DNA of 64,000 nt, from positions 86,069 through 150,068 of the forward strand of contig CAYRZQ010000001.1 of the NCBI GenBank assembly GCA_964428835.1, in the 5' to 3' direction. The translations under genes and the position numbers were made by a program. This stretch comes from JAIXWP01 sp964428835. GTDB lineage: Bacteria > Bacteroidota > Bacteroidia > Flavobacteriales_D > Sanyastnellaceae. Position 1 is the stretch's first letter, and each line of letters opens with the position of its first letter. Below are positions 18,173 to 27,094 of this stretch, in pieces. The notes beneath the pieces were generated by a model. The model ran no database searches. It worked only from the letters and a program-made list of their open reading frames with translations, and had not been told where the DNA came from.

Positions 18173-20335
18173 ATGAAAGGATTCATTTTTGCGCTTGTCT
18201 TCCTCATGTATTCTGTGCTTATAACAGGGCAAACAGATTTGGTCACTTACGCAGGGAATGGTGGGAAGGAGACGTTTTACGATGTAATGCAAATCAGCGA
18301 CGGGACATTCTTAGTGACTGGATATTGTGAGAATTTGGATTGGGTGGCAACAGAAGTACCTCGCATTGAGCTAACTTATTCTGGTAACATTTCCAATGGG
18401 CAGGGGACCAATCGCTATGGTATCATTCTTCATTTTAATTCTTCGCTCACGCAGTTGCTTCAGGTCGTACATTTTCCTCAAGGTGTTGTAGAAGACGTTC
18501 GTTTTATAAAGACCAATTCGTTGCCCTATGCTGCCACACAAGACTTATTTATCAGTTGCAACACAAGTGATACCGACAATAATAATGGAGGTTATCTGCT
18601 TGCTAAACTAAACTCCAATTTTGTGGATGCTACACCCACAGGTTGTGTTTGGACAAGACAGGTATGGGCGAAGAATTACGCCAAGGAAGGGCACCCTTGG
18701 GATGTGACCAGCGATGGGGAAATATATTATGTGAGCGGAGAATCGCACGGTTATGATTGGAGTGCCATGTATTGCCTGAATGCTAATGGTGAGAGGAGAG
18801 TCATTGAAAACTGGCGTACACATTGGCAAGCGCAGGGTGGAGAATGGAAGGGCACGCCTGCCTCATCGTACAACGGTTCCAGTAATTTAAGTTATAGTGG
18901 CATCGTAATGAAATCCTGGGGTCGCTGTGAAATGCGCTCGTGGACACAAGAGGAGTTTGATGCCATTCTACCTGATGGCAATGGCGGTACAAAAAAGGGA
19001 ACCTGGCCGGCGGATTTTTTCTATACTGGTCCATGCGATATCAATAATGTGACTGCGGAAAGTCCGGGCTATAATGGCTATTCACCAGAGGCTTGCTGTC
19101 CCGTTTGGGGCGCTTCATCTATCGTGGTAGATAGAAGGGACAATCACGTTTATTTGGGAATGAATTTTAAATCGTATTATAATTTTCCTGAAGGAGGCGG
19201 TACGCCTGACTTTGAGCCCGCTGTGATTGCTTTTGACAATCAGGGAGCTGTAAAATGGTGGAGCCGTCTCTATCATGAAATTACTCCGGAGGGAGATATT
19301 CAGCCTTCCATTCCAGACCAATACATCGATGCGTTGGCGATTGATTATAGCAGTGATAAGCTTGTAGTGGGTGCGCGCTGCCACGGAAATAACGTAGAAA
19401 ATTTTTGGGACGGAAATCAAATCCTCGCCAATCCCAACGCACAGGGTTTTCAAAATCGATTCACGGGTACACAAGGAGACATTCATATTTCTTGGCTTGG
19501 TAAGTTGACGTTGCAACAGGGGAATTTGATGAATTCTACATATATGGCGGAGTATTCAGAGGGCGCAACAAATTTTGGAGCAGTGCACCCTGATCCAAAC
19601 TTAGACGGTTGGCCTAATCCTAACGGCGGCTGGCCAAACGTGAATACTACTCGGATGGCTAAGAATGCACTCGAAGTAGCAAGTGATGGAAAGGTTGGTA
19701 TTGTTGCTCTTGGAAGAAGAACGATTACCACAGCCAACGCATATCAGAAGATGGTGAAGCCACAATTCGGGGGCGTTAGTTGTTGGAATAGTTTTGTGCG
19801 TCTTTATGAAGATGATTTCAATGTGCCAGTGTATAGCTCCCTCGTGGTGGGTGATTGGGATACGCTCACTCAAGTGGGCGGAGGGAACACGGAGCTATAC
19901 GGACTGTATAAGACATCGGATGGTATCGTGGCTGTGGGAAGACATTACGCCACATCTGGAGTGGCTGATGGAGAATCTATTCCGGTAAGTAATGTGCCCG
20001 CGTGGGGTGCAGGAGGCCCAAACAATGAAAGTGCAATTTTAGTTTATTACAAATCAGACAACATGATCAATCCTAATGAAGGCGCGGGTTCGCTGAAAGT
20101 AGAGGAAAGTGCACGAGCAAGTGTTAGAATGTATCCGAATCCTACTGAAGGAAACCTTAGGTTTGATCAATATCTCAGCAATATTTTAGTGATAGATGTT
20201 TTTGGAAAGGTGGTTCAAGATTATGGTTCACAAGAGCGTGGAGAAATTGATTTGAACGCTCTCTCAAAGGGAACGTATATCATTAAAGCTAATAGTAAAA
20301 AGGGTAGAGTAATTGACCGGGTGATCGTTCGGTAA
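18173..20335 (+). CDS. Secreted protein with T9SS type A sorting tail
   Basis: The 720-residue protein starts at ATG 18173 (MKGFIFALVFLMYSVLITGQ signal peptide); in-frame starts further upstream would bury that peptide. A weak -7 element (TATTTTCG, 18139-18146) precedes it. The C-terminal tail contains VRMYPNPTEGNLRF, IDVFGKVV, LSKGTYIIK and VIVR, the standard type A signal for outer-membrane export and attachment. The body looks like a beta-propeller-type protein built from lines such as IYYVSGES, VYLGMNF and VVGARC, with no catalytic motif recognised. It is transcribed divergently from the giant type B gene across a 74-base gap and converges one base from the NTPase gene. Confidence 0.87.
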   Translation: MKGFIFALVFLMYSVLITGQTDLVTYAGNGGKETFYDVMQISDGTFLVTGYCENLDWVATEVPRIELTYSGNISNGQGTNRYGIILHFNSSLTQLLQVVHFPQGVVEDVRFIKTNSLPYAATQDLFISCNTSDTDNNNGGYLLAKLNSNFVDATPTGCVWTRQVWAKNYAKEGHPWDVTSDGEIYYVSGESHGYDWSAMYCLNANGERRVIENWRTHWQAQGGEWKGTPASSYNGSSNLSYSGIVMKSWGRCEMRSWTQEEFDAILPDGNGGTKKGTWPADFFYTGPCDINNVTAESPGYNGYSPEACCPVWGASSIVVDRRDNHVYLGMNFKSYYNFPEGGGTPDFEPAVIAFDNQGAVKWWSRLYHEITPEGDIQPSIPDQYIDALAIDYSSDKLVVGARCHGNNVENFWDGNQILANPNAQGFQNRFTGTQGDIHISWLGKLTLQQGNLMNSTYMAEYSEGATNFGAVHPDPNLDGWPNPNGGWPNVNTTRMAKNALEVASDGKVGIVALGRRTITTANAYQKMVKPQFGGVSCWNSFVRLYEDDFNVPVYSSLVVGDWDTLTQVGGGNTELYGLYKTSDGIVAVGRHYATSGVADGESIPVSNVPAWGAGGPNNESAILVYYKSDNMINPNEGAGSLKVEESARASVRMYPNPTEGNLRFDQYLSNILVIDVFGKVVQDYGSQERGEIDLNALSKGTYIIKANSKKGRVIDRVIVR
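20316..20333. repeat. 18-bp dispersed palindrome, copy 3 (variant)
   Basis: ACCGGGTGATCGTTCGGT differs from ACCGA-N8-TCGGT at one core base. It forms the last codons of the T9SS gene ending at 20335 and lies 40 bases from copy 4. Confidence 0.6.
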
Positions 20336-20336
20336 T

Positions 20337-21371
20337 TTATCTTTTCTTCAAAAAAACCGAATGTATGTTCGGTGCAGGAACACCGCATTCTACAAGCATT
20401 TGATTCCATTGAGAACTAATTTTAATGGAATCTTTTTCTTGGTCACCTAATACCCAAATGTGATTTACTTTTGAAAGTACTTTTTTATTTCTTTCTTCGA
20501 ACTTATTATTTAACAAAAGTGATTTGAACTGTTGAGCAGAAATCAATTCCACTCCAGTTTCAATGGAGGGATTGACGTCGTCGATGACTAAGTATTCAGT
20601 AGTACTCCAATCCCATAGAAGTCCCAATTCATTGGGGTTTGCAATGCTTTTTTGAAAGTATTCATCTAGAATTTTAGTAGCTGAAGAATAATGAGCCTTT
20701 TTGTTTTTGATGGCCTTCTCATTTGCAATGGCAACGCTAAGCGAGGTTTTACCACTACGGTGTGCCCCAAAAATTAGTAGGTGTTGTCCCTCGTTGTCAT
20801 CACTCATGAAGCGAATAATTTTATCACGATCGTCATTTGAAAATGCTACCTCGAGTTGGCTTAGCCGCGCCTGAAAAGGAAATTTTGCTTCTTGTTGATA
20901 CATCTTGGTGACGTACCAGAAACGAATGGGATAGAGTAATAAAGCCAATAGGATTAAGGCAATATATAGCATTTCAATATTTCCACTCATTGCGTAAGCC
21001 GCCATGAATGCGCCAAAGGCAAAGAAGACAATATCAGTTGATGTGTCGAAAATCAAATTTCCCCAGCTGGGTCTGAATGTTTTGTTGACCGTATTTTTTT
21101 TCCTTAAAGGGTAAAACAAATTGAATACTTCAAAAGCAAACCAAAGTCCGGAAATGCTTAAACCTGCTATCAACTCTGGACTTATTGAGGTTTCTGTTGT
21201 ATCAATGAGCTTGTATAAAGCCATGGCAGGAAAGAATCCGAGAGAGAAATGTCCTAACTGGTTGGCGAGCCAGGAGTACGTAAGGGTAACGCCTCTGTGA
21301 GAATCTTTACCAATCAGATCCCTGACGAGTTGTTGAAAGATGTTTTTTCCAGAAAGATGTTTTTCAGCCAT
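20337..21371 (-). CDS. Membrane-anchored P-loop NTPase of unknown function
   Basis: The 344-residue protein has an N-terminal membrane region with about four hydrophobic segments (residues about 40-57, 66-88, 112-129, 134-154). A cytoplasmic NTPase domain follows. Walker A is GAHRSGKT (202-209), Walker B is EYLVIDD (259-265), and HIWVLGD could be a sensor-1 strand. I know no named family that joins such a four-segment membrane region to this ATPase. The gene starts 12 bases after the PAS histidine kinase, so the two are co-transcribed and may form one signalling unit. DnaA/IstB-like AAA proteins are the nearest fold match I can suggest. Its last codons contain palindrome copy 4. Confidence 0.8.
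   Translation of the reverse strand: MAEKHLSGKNIFQQLVRDLIGKDSHRGVTLTYSWLANQLGHFSLGFFPAMALYKLIDTTETSISPELIAGLSISGLWFAFEVFNLFYPLRKKNTVNKTFRPSWGNLIFDTSTDIVFFAFGAFMAAYAMSGNIEMLYIALILLALLLYPIRFWYVTKMYQQEAKFPFQARLSQLEVAFSNDDRDKIIRFMSDDNEGQHLLIFGAHRSGKTSLSVAIANEKAIKNKKAHYSSATKILDEYFQKSIANPNELGLLWDWSTTEYLVIDDVNPSIETGVELISAQQFKSLLLNNKFEERNKKVLSKVNHIWVLGDQEKDSIKISSQWNQMLVECGVPAPNIHSVFLKKR
20356..20373. repeat. 18-bp dispersed palindrome, copy 4
   Basis: ACCGAATGTATGTTCGGT is an exact ACCGA-N8-TCGGT copy within the last codons of the NTPase gene, in a different reading frame from copies 1-3. Confidence 0.75.
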
Positions 21372-21383
21372 GATGAGAATTGT

Positions 21384-22520
21384 TTAAGAGACAGAGGGTA
21401 TTTTCGGAAGCGTGATTTTGAAAGTGGTTCCGATTCCAACTTCGCTTTGAACGGATATTGTTCCATTCATAGCCTCGATTTGATTTTTTACCATAAACAG
21501 ACCAAGGCCGCGACTATCCTCGCGTTCATGAAATGTTTTATAGAGGTGAAAAATCTTTTTTCCATGGCGCTGCAAATCGATTCCGAGGCCGTTGTCTTTA
21601 ACGAAAATGGTAATAAGACCAGAGAGGCTATGGGCTCTGATAGCAAGGTAAGAGTCTTTGTCTGGGTCTGAATACTTGATGGCATTGCTAATTAGATTGA
21701 GCAGGACGCTATCGAGAAACGCTGGAACAATAGTGATTTCAATGTCTTCAGGCACATCAATTATTGCACTGATATTTTTTTGTGTCATCAATGCTTCGAG
21801 GGCACCGATAGTCTTTTGCACTTCTTCTTTTAAATTGAGTTTCTCTTTTGGTTGTTTTAATTTCTGATTTATTTCTAAAATCTCATTGAGGTTGACGATA
21901 GTTTCCTCAAGTTTTTTCGTGCTTGTTTTGAGCATTTCGAAAAAGGAGATCTTTTCATTTTCAGAATCACTTGTCTCAATGAAATCTACAATGGATGAAA
22001 GATTGGCGGAATGGCTGCGAATATTGTGAGATAAAATTTGAGAAAATGACTGCAATTGAGCGTTTTGATATTGCAAAATTTCGTTTGCTTTTTTAAGCTC
22101 TAATTCTGCCATTTTTCTCGGTGTGATATCTCGAGAAGTGATGATGAGTGCTTTGATGTGAGGATTGTGAAACTGATTGTTTCCTTGCGCATCGAGATAG
22201 ATGAAAGTACCATCTTTATTGAGCAGTCTGAATTCGGCCTGAGGGCCGATACCTGGCGATTGCATGGCTTTTTCAAACTGCTGTTTAATGATAGCGTGAT
22301 CTTCGGGATGCGTCACCTCGAAAATGTTTTTACCCAGCAATTCATTTTCCGCCCAGCCCATAGACTGGCGAACGGAGGCACTTTGGTAGATTATTTTCCC
22401 CTCGGAATCAACAAGGGTGATGATGTCCGAAATGTTTTGAACGAGCGAAAGAAGCGCAGAGCTAGCGCTGTCAAGGTCGTTTTTATTCGAAAGTAAATCA
22501 AGAAGTTTAACATTGTCCAT
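21384..22520 (-). CDS. Cytoplasmic PAS-domain sensor histidine kinase
   Basis: The 378-residue kinase has an N-terminal PAS domain (about 20-135; VDSEGKIIYQSAS, ending ITSRDITPRK), a short coiled coil, an H-box with probable phosphoacceptor His165 in ILSHNIRSH, an N-box (LLNLISNAIKY, Asn279), G1 (VKDNGLGID), and a G2 region (DSRGLGLFMVKNQIEAMNG). There are no membrane segments or signal peptide, so the cue is probably intracellular. No receiver domain or response regulator gene is adjacent. The next gene in the same direction, 12 bases on, is the membrane P-loop NTPase, which may be its partner. The upstream DUF937-like gene ends 41 bases away and may belong to the same transcript. Confidence 0.92.
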   Translation of the reverse strand: MDNVKLLDLLSNKNDLDSASSALLSLVQNISDIITLVDSEGKIIYQSASVRQSMGWAENELLGKNIFEVTHPEDHAIIKQQFEKAMQSPGIGPQAEFRLLNKDGTFIYLDAQGNNQFHNPHIKALIITSRDITPRKMAELELKKANEILQYQNAQLQSFSQILSHNIRSHSANLSSIVDFIETSDSENEKISFFEMLKTSTKKLEETIVNLNEILEINQKLKQPKEKLNLKEEVQKTIGALEALMTQKNISAIIDVPEDIEITIVPAFLDSVLLNLISNAIKYSDPDKDSYLAIRAHSLSGLITIFVKDNGLGIDLQRHGKKIFHLYKTFHEREDSRGLGLFMVKNQIEAMNGTISVQSEVGIGTTFKITLPKIPSVS

Positions 22521-22561
22521 AAGTCTGGACTGTTGGTTTGAAGTGATAAGAAATGATGAGC

Positions 22562-22987
22562 TTATTTTCCGAAGAGACCGCCGAGCATACCGCCGATACC
22601 TCCTGAACCACCAAGGTTTTTCATGATGTCGCCGAGGTCGAATGAGTTGTCATTTGGGTCATTGGTTTTGTTGACGAATTTCTCCATTACAACCGGAATA
22701 AGCTTTTCAACGATTCCTTTGGCAGCGCCGTTATCAAGTCCAAATTTTTCCATTAATTGTCCAGCCACGTTGCCGGCAATTTGATTGGTGGCGCCTGATT
22801 GAGCAGGGTTGCTGTTGGAGAAAATATCTTGTAGGCCGCCACTGGAAAGTTTTTCCTTCAGGCCTTCGAAAATTCCATTTGAAGCAAGTGAGATCGCCTC
22901 ATCATTTCGTTCGTTAGGTATCGCGGGATTATTAATGATTGCTTCTGAAGCGTTTTCTTTTACAAGTTGAAGTAGGTTGTCGAGCAT
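22562..22987 (-). CDS. DUF937/YidB-like small protein
   Basis: The 141-residue protein has no signal peptide. It contains a helical core (residues 1-50 and 65-110) with the pattern NQIAGNVAGQLMEKFGL and GIVEKLIPVVMEKF, and it closes in a Gly-rich tail (GGSGGIGGMLGGLFGK). This matches the DUF937 / YidB-like proteins widespread in Bacteroidota, which have no established function. It may be the first gene of a set with the histidine kinase and NTPase, judged only by direction and spacing. Confidence 0.75.
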   Translation of the reverse strand: MLDNLLQLVKENASEAIINNPAIPNERNDEAISLASNGIFEGLKEKLSSGGLQDIFSNSNPAQSGATNQIAGNVAGQLMEKFGLDNGAAKGIVEKLIPVVMEKFVNKTNDPNDNSFDLGDIMKNLGGSGGIGGMLGGLFGK

Positions 22988-23331
22988 GATGTTATTTTTT
23001 GTCTAATGTATCCATTTTTGATAATTCCATTCCATTTTTTGGAAAAACTTGTTGACTTGGCACAATGTAAGTTGTTGAAAATCAATAAAACGAAGTTATG
23101 GCACGCTGAATGTAAAAAGGGGTTCGAGTTTAATTTGGTAAGAAAATTCATTCAGAATAAAGATACACGGGTAACGACTCGTAAGTTAAATGGTTAAGGT
23201 TAAATAAAGGTTAAGTGGAAAATCCCCTCGAGTGTAGAGCGAGGGGATTTTTTATTTAGAAAAAAAATAAATTGACCCAACCTTTGTCGAGTCGATTGCG
23301 TGTAGTCTGTTGTAACCAAAAAATAAACAAC
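22988..23331. other. Intergenic region with an orphan terminator
   Basis: This 344-base region separates the DUF937-like gene from the divergent PKD protein gene. A 63-codon plus-strand frame (23006-23197) ends 22 bases before a strong plus-strand terminator. No family resemblance, promoter or ribosome site supports it as a gene. A small plus-strand RNA ending at the terminator is the other possibility. Confidence 0.4.
23219..23256 (+). terminator. Orphan rho-independent terminator
   Basis: Perfect 12-bp arms AAAATCCCCTCG and CGAGGGGATTTT enclose nine bases and are followed by T-rich sequence on the plus strand. No recognised plus-strand gene lies upstream, so it implies an unrecognised transcript or stops antisense transcription. 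Confidence 0.8.
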
Positions 23332-24270
23332 ATGAAAATCAATTGTATTACTAGTTTTTTGATGGGGTTGATTGCACTAACCTCTACCGCAACTCCACTG
23401 GCACTATCTGGTATACTTGTGAATAGCCCTGATGGTATAGAAGTTATTATTGGGGAGGTTGTTTTTGATCCAATGGAGGCGGATACGGTATTTAACCCTT
23501 TGTGCTCCACATTCACCGATGCTTCTGGGAGTTTTGCTCATACTTGTGAAATGCCTGATACACAAGGAATATTCTACGTTAGTTTTATTGACTGTAACGG
23601 AACCGTAGTAGTGGACTACAGTAATTATTATCCCGAAATGACGATTGCATTGGAGTTTTGGTACTGTGCGGATACAATTAATGAGGATTGTCTTGCATAT
23701 TTCACCATAGATTCGCTGCAGTCTAACGAAGACAATGTAGTCTTGATTTTTGGCGGTGTTCCACCGAGCAGCAATACGGATGTATCATGGACTTTTGGAG
23801 ACGGCTCAAGTAGCAATGAGTTGTTTCCAATGCACTCATATCTTACAGCAGGTACTTATGAGGTATGTTTGACCATTAGCAATGATGAGTTTGTTTGCAC
23901 TGATACCTTTTGTCGTTTGATTACTGTTGGAGAGCAGGTTGGCGGTGGCTCAGCTCAGCAGCAATATTCATTGAGCGTAATGCCTTCCGTGTTGAACGTG
24001 AAAGAGGAAACTGATTCAAACGCTTTGGTTGTATTTCCAAACCCAGCGGAAAACAGCTTAAGTATCTCTTTGTCTGCGACGCAATCGGAGAATGTGACTG
24101 TTAGAGTCTACTCGCTTTCAGGCTCTATGTTCACAGAAGATCAAATGACTGTCACGTCTGGAATAGCGACGCACACAATAGATATAGAGACATTACCAAG
24201 CGGTATGTATGTCATAAGCCTAACTGGTGGAGCAACTCTTTCAAAGCATAAAGTGTTTCAAAAGCTATAG
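23332..24270 (+). CDS. Secreted PKD-domain protein with T9SS type A tail
   Basis: The 312-residue protein has a signal peptide (residues about 1-22), a PKD domain (VSWTFGDGSSS, HSYLTAGTYEVCLTI) and a type A sorting tail (VVFPNPAENSLSISL, VYSLSGSMF, LPSGMYVISL, KHKVFQKL). ATG 23332 is chosen because it places the signal peptide first. The first half contains several cysteines, compatible with an extracellular disulfide-bonded fold. A terminator-like hairpin follows and abuts the sigma factor start codon, so readthrough from this gene may drive the sigma factor. Confidence 0.87.
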   Translation: MKINCITSFLMGLIALTSTATPLALSGILVNSPDGIEVIIGEVVFDPMEADTVFNPLCSTFTDASGSFAHTCEMPDTQGIFYVSFIDCNGTVVVDYSNYYPEMTIALEFWYCADTINEDCLAYFTIDSLQSNEDNVVLIFGGVPPSSNTDVSWTFGDGSSSNELFPMHSYLTAGTYEVCLTISNDEFVCTDTFCRLITVGEQVGGGSAQQQYSLSVMPSVLNVKEETDSNALVVFPNPAENSLSISLSATQSENVTVRVYSLSGSMFTEDQMTVTSGIATHTIDIETLPSGMYVISLTGGATLSKHKVFQKL

Positions 24271-24286
24271 CTCTTACTTGAAAAAT

Positions 24287-24331
24287 GAAGCCTGTCCTGT
24301 TTTGATAAATTCAAGACGGGCTTCTTTGTTT
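24287..24331 (+). terminator. Terminator-like hairpin abutting the sigma factor gene
   Basis: The 13-base arms at 24287-24299 and 24312-24324 pair with one wobble and one mismatch and are followed by TTTGTTTT. The start codon of the sigma factor gene is at 24333. There is no room for a promoter after the hairpin, so the sigma factor may depend on partial readthrough. Confidence 0.7.
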
Positions 24332-24332
24332 T

Positions 24333-24884
24333 ATGAAGCAACCTACGAATGACATAATTGAAAGGAGCAGAAAGCGCCAAAGGCAGGCGCTATCAGATCT
24401 GTACGATCAGGTTTTTCCTTTTTGGTATGCGATGACGAAGCGTTATTTATCCAATAAGGAAGATCGGGAAACATTAGTGAACAATGCGTTTATAAAGCTG
24501 GTGGACTCCTTGAATTATTACGATATAAATGGTTCGTTTGAAGCTTGGTCCAGAGTGATAATGCGCAATGTCATTATTGACGAATATCGAAGAAATAAAA
24601 CAAGAAGAGCGATTTTTTCGGAAGATAAAGTAGAAGAACAGGACACTATAAAACATACTAGCCAAAGTGCGGATGCGGCTTTCGAAACGGAGGAGTTAGA
24701 GGGGTATCTCATGCAACTACCGCTTGTGACAAGGATGGCATTCAATTTATTTGCTATAGAAGGGCTATCTCACAAGGAAATAGCAACCACTCTAAATATT
24801 TCGGAAGGCACATCCAAATGGCATATTTCGGAGGCTAGAAGACAATTAAAAGCGATGATAGAATTTAATCAATCATTAAGATGA
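24333..24884 (+). CDS. ECF-type RNA polymerase sigma factor
   Basis: The 183-residue protein has a sigma region 2 (about 15-85; DLYDQVFPFWYAMTKRYL, FEAWSRVIMRNVIIDEYRR) and a sigma region 4 helix-turn-helix (about 118-175; LPLVTRMAFNLFAIEGLSHKEIA, then SEGTSKWHISEARRQL). It lacks regions 1.1 and 3, as expected for an extracytoplasmic-function sigma factor. Its stop codon overlaps the next start as ATGA, so it is translationally coupled to the membrane protein that probably controls it. Confidence 0.92.
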   Translation: MKQPTNDIIERSRKRQRQALSDLYDQVFPFWYAMTKRYLSNKEDRETLVNNAFIKLVDSLNYYDINGSFEAWSRVIMRNVIIDEYRRNKTRRAIFSEDKVEEQDTIKHTSQSADAAFETEELEGYLMQLPLVTRMAFNLFAIEGLSHKEIATTLNISEGTSKWHISEARRQLKAMIEFNQSLR

Positions 24885-26206
24885 GCTTCGAGGAAAAAGA
24901 TATCGATCAGTTATTTAAGGAAGGGCTGTATGGTGCTTCATCTTCTTATGAGCCAACAAAGAAGGAGCAAGTGCTAGACTTGGTGCAAGCGTCTCGTGGT
25001 CGCACGTCGTTTTTTATCATCTTGCTGACGCTGTTTTTTGGCGCATACATTTTTTTGATGGAGTGGATGTCGAATAAAGAAGGGACAAAGCAAGCGGCCG
25101 AATGTACTAATGAGTTATTAAACGCAGGACAAGAGGTGGTGCATTCTGCGCGTTATGATCATTTTTCTGACACACTCGATTTTAATGAAGCTAGCATGCC
25201 AATAAGTGCTATGAAGCTAATGACTGCCCCAGATTTTATTGGTAGATCAGAGGTTTCGGTAATTGTTGAAGAAAAAACAATTTTGGAGCAGGGTTTAAGT
25301 GAAGAGGTTCTGCTAGAGGAAACAATGAATGAAGAAAATGTTGATTTTATTAATAAAAGAAGTCTAATGTTGGAACATTTTCCTATGAAAAACTATTCGT
25401 TTATCCAAGCATGTGATTCACGCTGGAGTATGAGAGGTTCTATTTTTGTGGGTATGACTAACGTAAAGACTGCGGGAGCTTTACGAGAAGGTGATTTGTT
25501 GCGTACGAATAGCGAGTCGAGCGGATGGGAATTTGGTGGAGTGTTTACAGCCGAGCGATCGTTCGGTTCGAGTTCGGTTTATGCGGGCTTGGGTTTCAGC
25601 AATCAAAGGATTGACAATGATTACGGGGATATTAGCAGGCCGGTGATTGTTACTCGTGACACCATGATATACGACTTTTTCTGGTATGAGGAGTTGGTCT
25701 TGGATAGTGTTTTTGAACAGGGCCAGTGGAATTATTTTACAGTCAGTATTCCCGTTTTGGACAGCACCTTGGTGAATACTACAGTGAGCGATACTGTCAG
25801 TGACGAGTTAAATTTTTTGAAGGAGGTCAGCACAAGCTGGCGCTTTAATAGCGTATTTGTCCCGATAGGGTTTAGCAAACGCGTTGCAGGATTTGGTGCA
25901 TTGACAGCTCATGTAACGGGCGGGGTAGAGTTTCACTATATGGTGGCTCGGCGCGGAAGTTATGTCAATGTCGATGGCACTGGGTTGGTGATGGCCGCTG
26001 AGGATCAAGCAATAAGAAGACTGTTTGTGACGGCTCAGTTGGGTATTGAGGGGCGTTGGGGTTTGAAAAATGGATGGTACTTCGTAGCAGCACCGAGTTA
26101 TCATTTAGGATTGAATTCTTTCTATAGAAGGTTTGATTACAATCTGCAATCTTTGAGATTCTCGTTGGGCGTCGGCAAGAGATTAGGTTCAAGGCCAAAG
26201 CCATGA
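24881..26206 (+). CDS. Probable trans-envelope sigma regulator: short cytoplasmic domain, one membrane helix, beta-barrel-like C-terminus
   Basis: The 441-residue protein begins with a short acidic cytoplasmic segment (DIDQLFKEGLYG..YEPTKKEQVLDLV), then a single membrane helix (about 43-61). A long low-complexity acidic linker follows (residues 62-180). The C-terminal 260 residues show alternating beta-strand patterns like an outer-membrane barrel (RGSIFVGMTNV, WEFGGVFTAERSFGSSSVYAGLGFS, LSLRFSLGVGKRLG-like end). Coupling to the sigma gene by ATGA overlap makes an anti-sigma or sensor role likely. Similar N-terminus-plus-barrel proteins occur beside sigma genes in Bacteroidota. The last 18 bases overlap the convergent gene. 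Confidence 0.75.
   Translation: MSFEEKDIDQLFKEGLYGASSSYEPTKKEQVLDLVQASRGRTSFFIILLTLFFGAYIFLMEWMSNKEGTKQAAECTNELLNAGQEVVHSARYDHFSDTLDFNEASMPISAMKLMTAPDFIGRSEVSVIVEEKTILEQGLSEEVLLEETMNEENVDFINKRSLMLEHFPMKNYSFIQACDSRWSMRGSIFVGMTNVKTAGALREGDLLRTNSESSGWEFGGVFTAERSFGSSSVYAGLGFSNQRIDNDYGDISRPVIVTRDTMIYDFFWYEELVLDSVFEQGQWNYFTVSIPVLDSTLVNTTVSDTVSDELNFLKEVSTSWRFNSVFVPIGFSKRVAGFGALTAHVTGGVEFHYMVARRGSYVNVDGTGLVMAAEDQAIRRLFVTAQLGIEGRWGLKNGWYFVAAPSYHLGLNSFYRRFDYNLQSLRFSLGVGKRLGSRPKP
25550..25567. repeat. 18-bp dispersed palindrome, copy 5 (variant)
   Basis: GCCGAGCGATCGTTCGGT differs from the consensus only at the first base. It encodes AERSFG in the beta-barrel part of the sigma regulator. Confidence 0.65.
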
Positions 26207-27094
26207 TGTCATATCCTTTTCACTTAGATCATACATCGTAAGAGACTTTTCAATATACCCATTATTTACATAATAGATAATAGGAAAGTCATTACCAGCA
26301 ACGCGAATCATGGCTGTGAGATCGGGAGTGGTGAGATATGTAAATGTCAGTTTTGATTTATTTAAAAACTCTTGTAGCGACTCTTCATTCGATGTTTGAA
26401 TGATGCAATGCATGGGTAAGGATGGATTGGATTTTTTAATGGCCTCCATGCGCGTGGCCGCTAGGCGGCAATGCTCACAGCCGCTTAAGAAAAATGCTAT
26501 AATCTTTTTTCCCTGACCGTAGGTAGCGATTGCATTGGTATCAACACCTAGTTCGAGTAATTTTAATTGAGGTCGTCCTTGCTCGTTGTAAACTGTCGGT
26601 GAGGTGAAGAAAACAGGACTCAATATAAATGGTAAGGCAAGAGAAATGATTAAAATAGCAATAGCACCTGCTTTTTGAAATTTAAATTGGGCAACGGGCG
26701 ACCAAATAAGTAAGGGAACAAGTAGTAATATTAAAGTAGCATTTTTAATTATGGCTTGTAGTGGTGTCATCTGAATGATGTCTCCAAAACATCCGCAGTT
26801 GCCAACGTTTCCTTTTGTTGATATCAGAATGGCAAGCCATACAGTGTAACCCAATAACATCAGTAAAGAAAGTCGAATAGACAATCTAAGAAAAATGCCC
26901 AAAATGAGTGCGAGGCCTAAAAACAATTCTGCCGCAATTAAAATGCGGGATTGATATGGCACCAACAACTCAGTTGAAAGGTTATTTAGTAGAAGATCGT
27001 TTTCAAAAAATTCTACAGGATAAAGCTTCATTATGCCACTCACAATGAAGGTTATGCCAACTAAAATTCTTATAATTATATAAAGTGTTTTCAT
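26189..27094 (-). CDS. MauE/DoxX-type membrane protein fused to a thioredoxin-like domain
   Basis: The 301-residue protein joins a four-helix membrane module of the MauE/DoxX type (residues 1-130, with a cysteine pair in GNCGCFG at 100-102), a further membrane helix (about 142-163), and a periplasmic thioredoxin-like domain carrying the CxxC site SGCEHC (206-209) and a cis-proline-like NDFPIIYY. Such fusions move electrons across the inner membrane to periplasmic thiols, by analogy with VKOR- and DsbD-like systems. Substrate and donor are unknown. A terminator sits directly before its ATG, so expression may depend on readthrough from the lipoprotein gene. The 3' end overlaps the convergent gene by 18 bases. 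Confidence 0.85.
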   Translation of the reverse strand: MKTLYIIIRILVGITFIVSGIMKLYPVEFFENDLLLNNLSTELLVPYQSRILIAAELFLGLALILGIFLRLSIRLSLLMLLGYTVWLAILISTKGNVGNCGCFGDIIQMTPLQAIIKNATLILLLVPLLIWSPVAQFKFQKAGAIAILIISLALPFILSPVFFTSPTVYNEQGRPQLKLLELGVDTNAIATYGQGKKIIAFFLSGCEHCRLAATRMEAIKKSNPSLPMHCIIQTSNEESLQEFLNKSKLTFTYLTTPDLTAMIRVAGNDFPIIYYVNNGYIEKSLTMYDLSEKDMTSWLWP

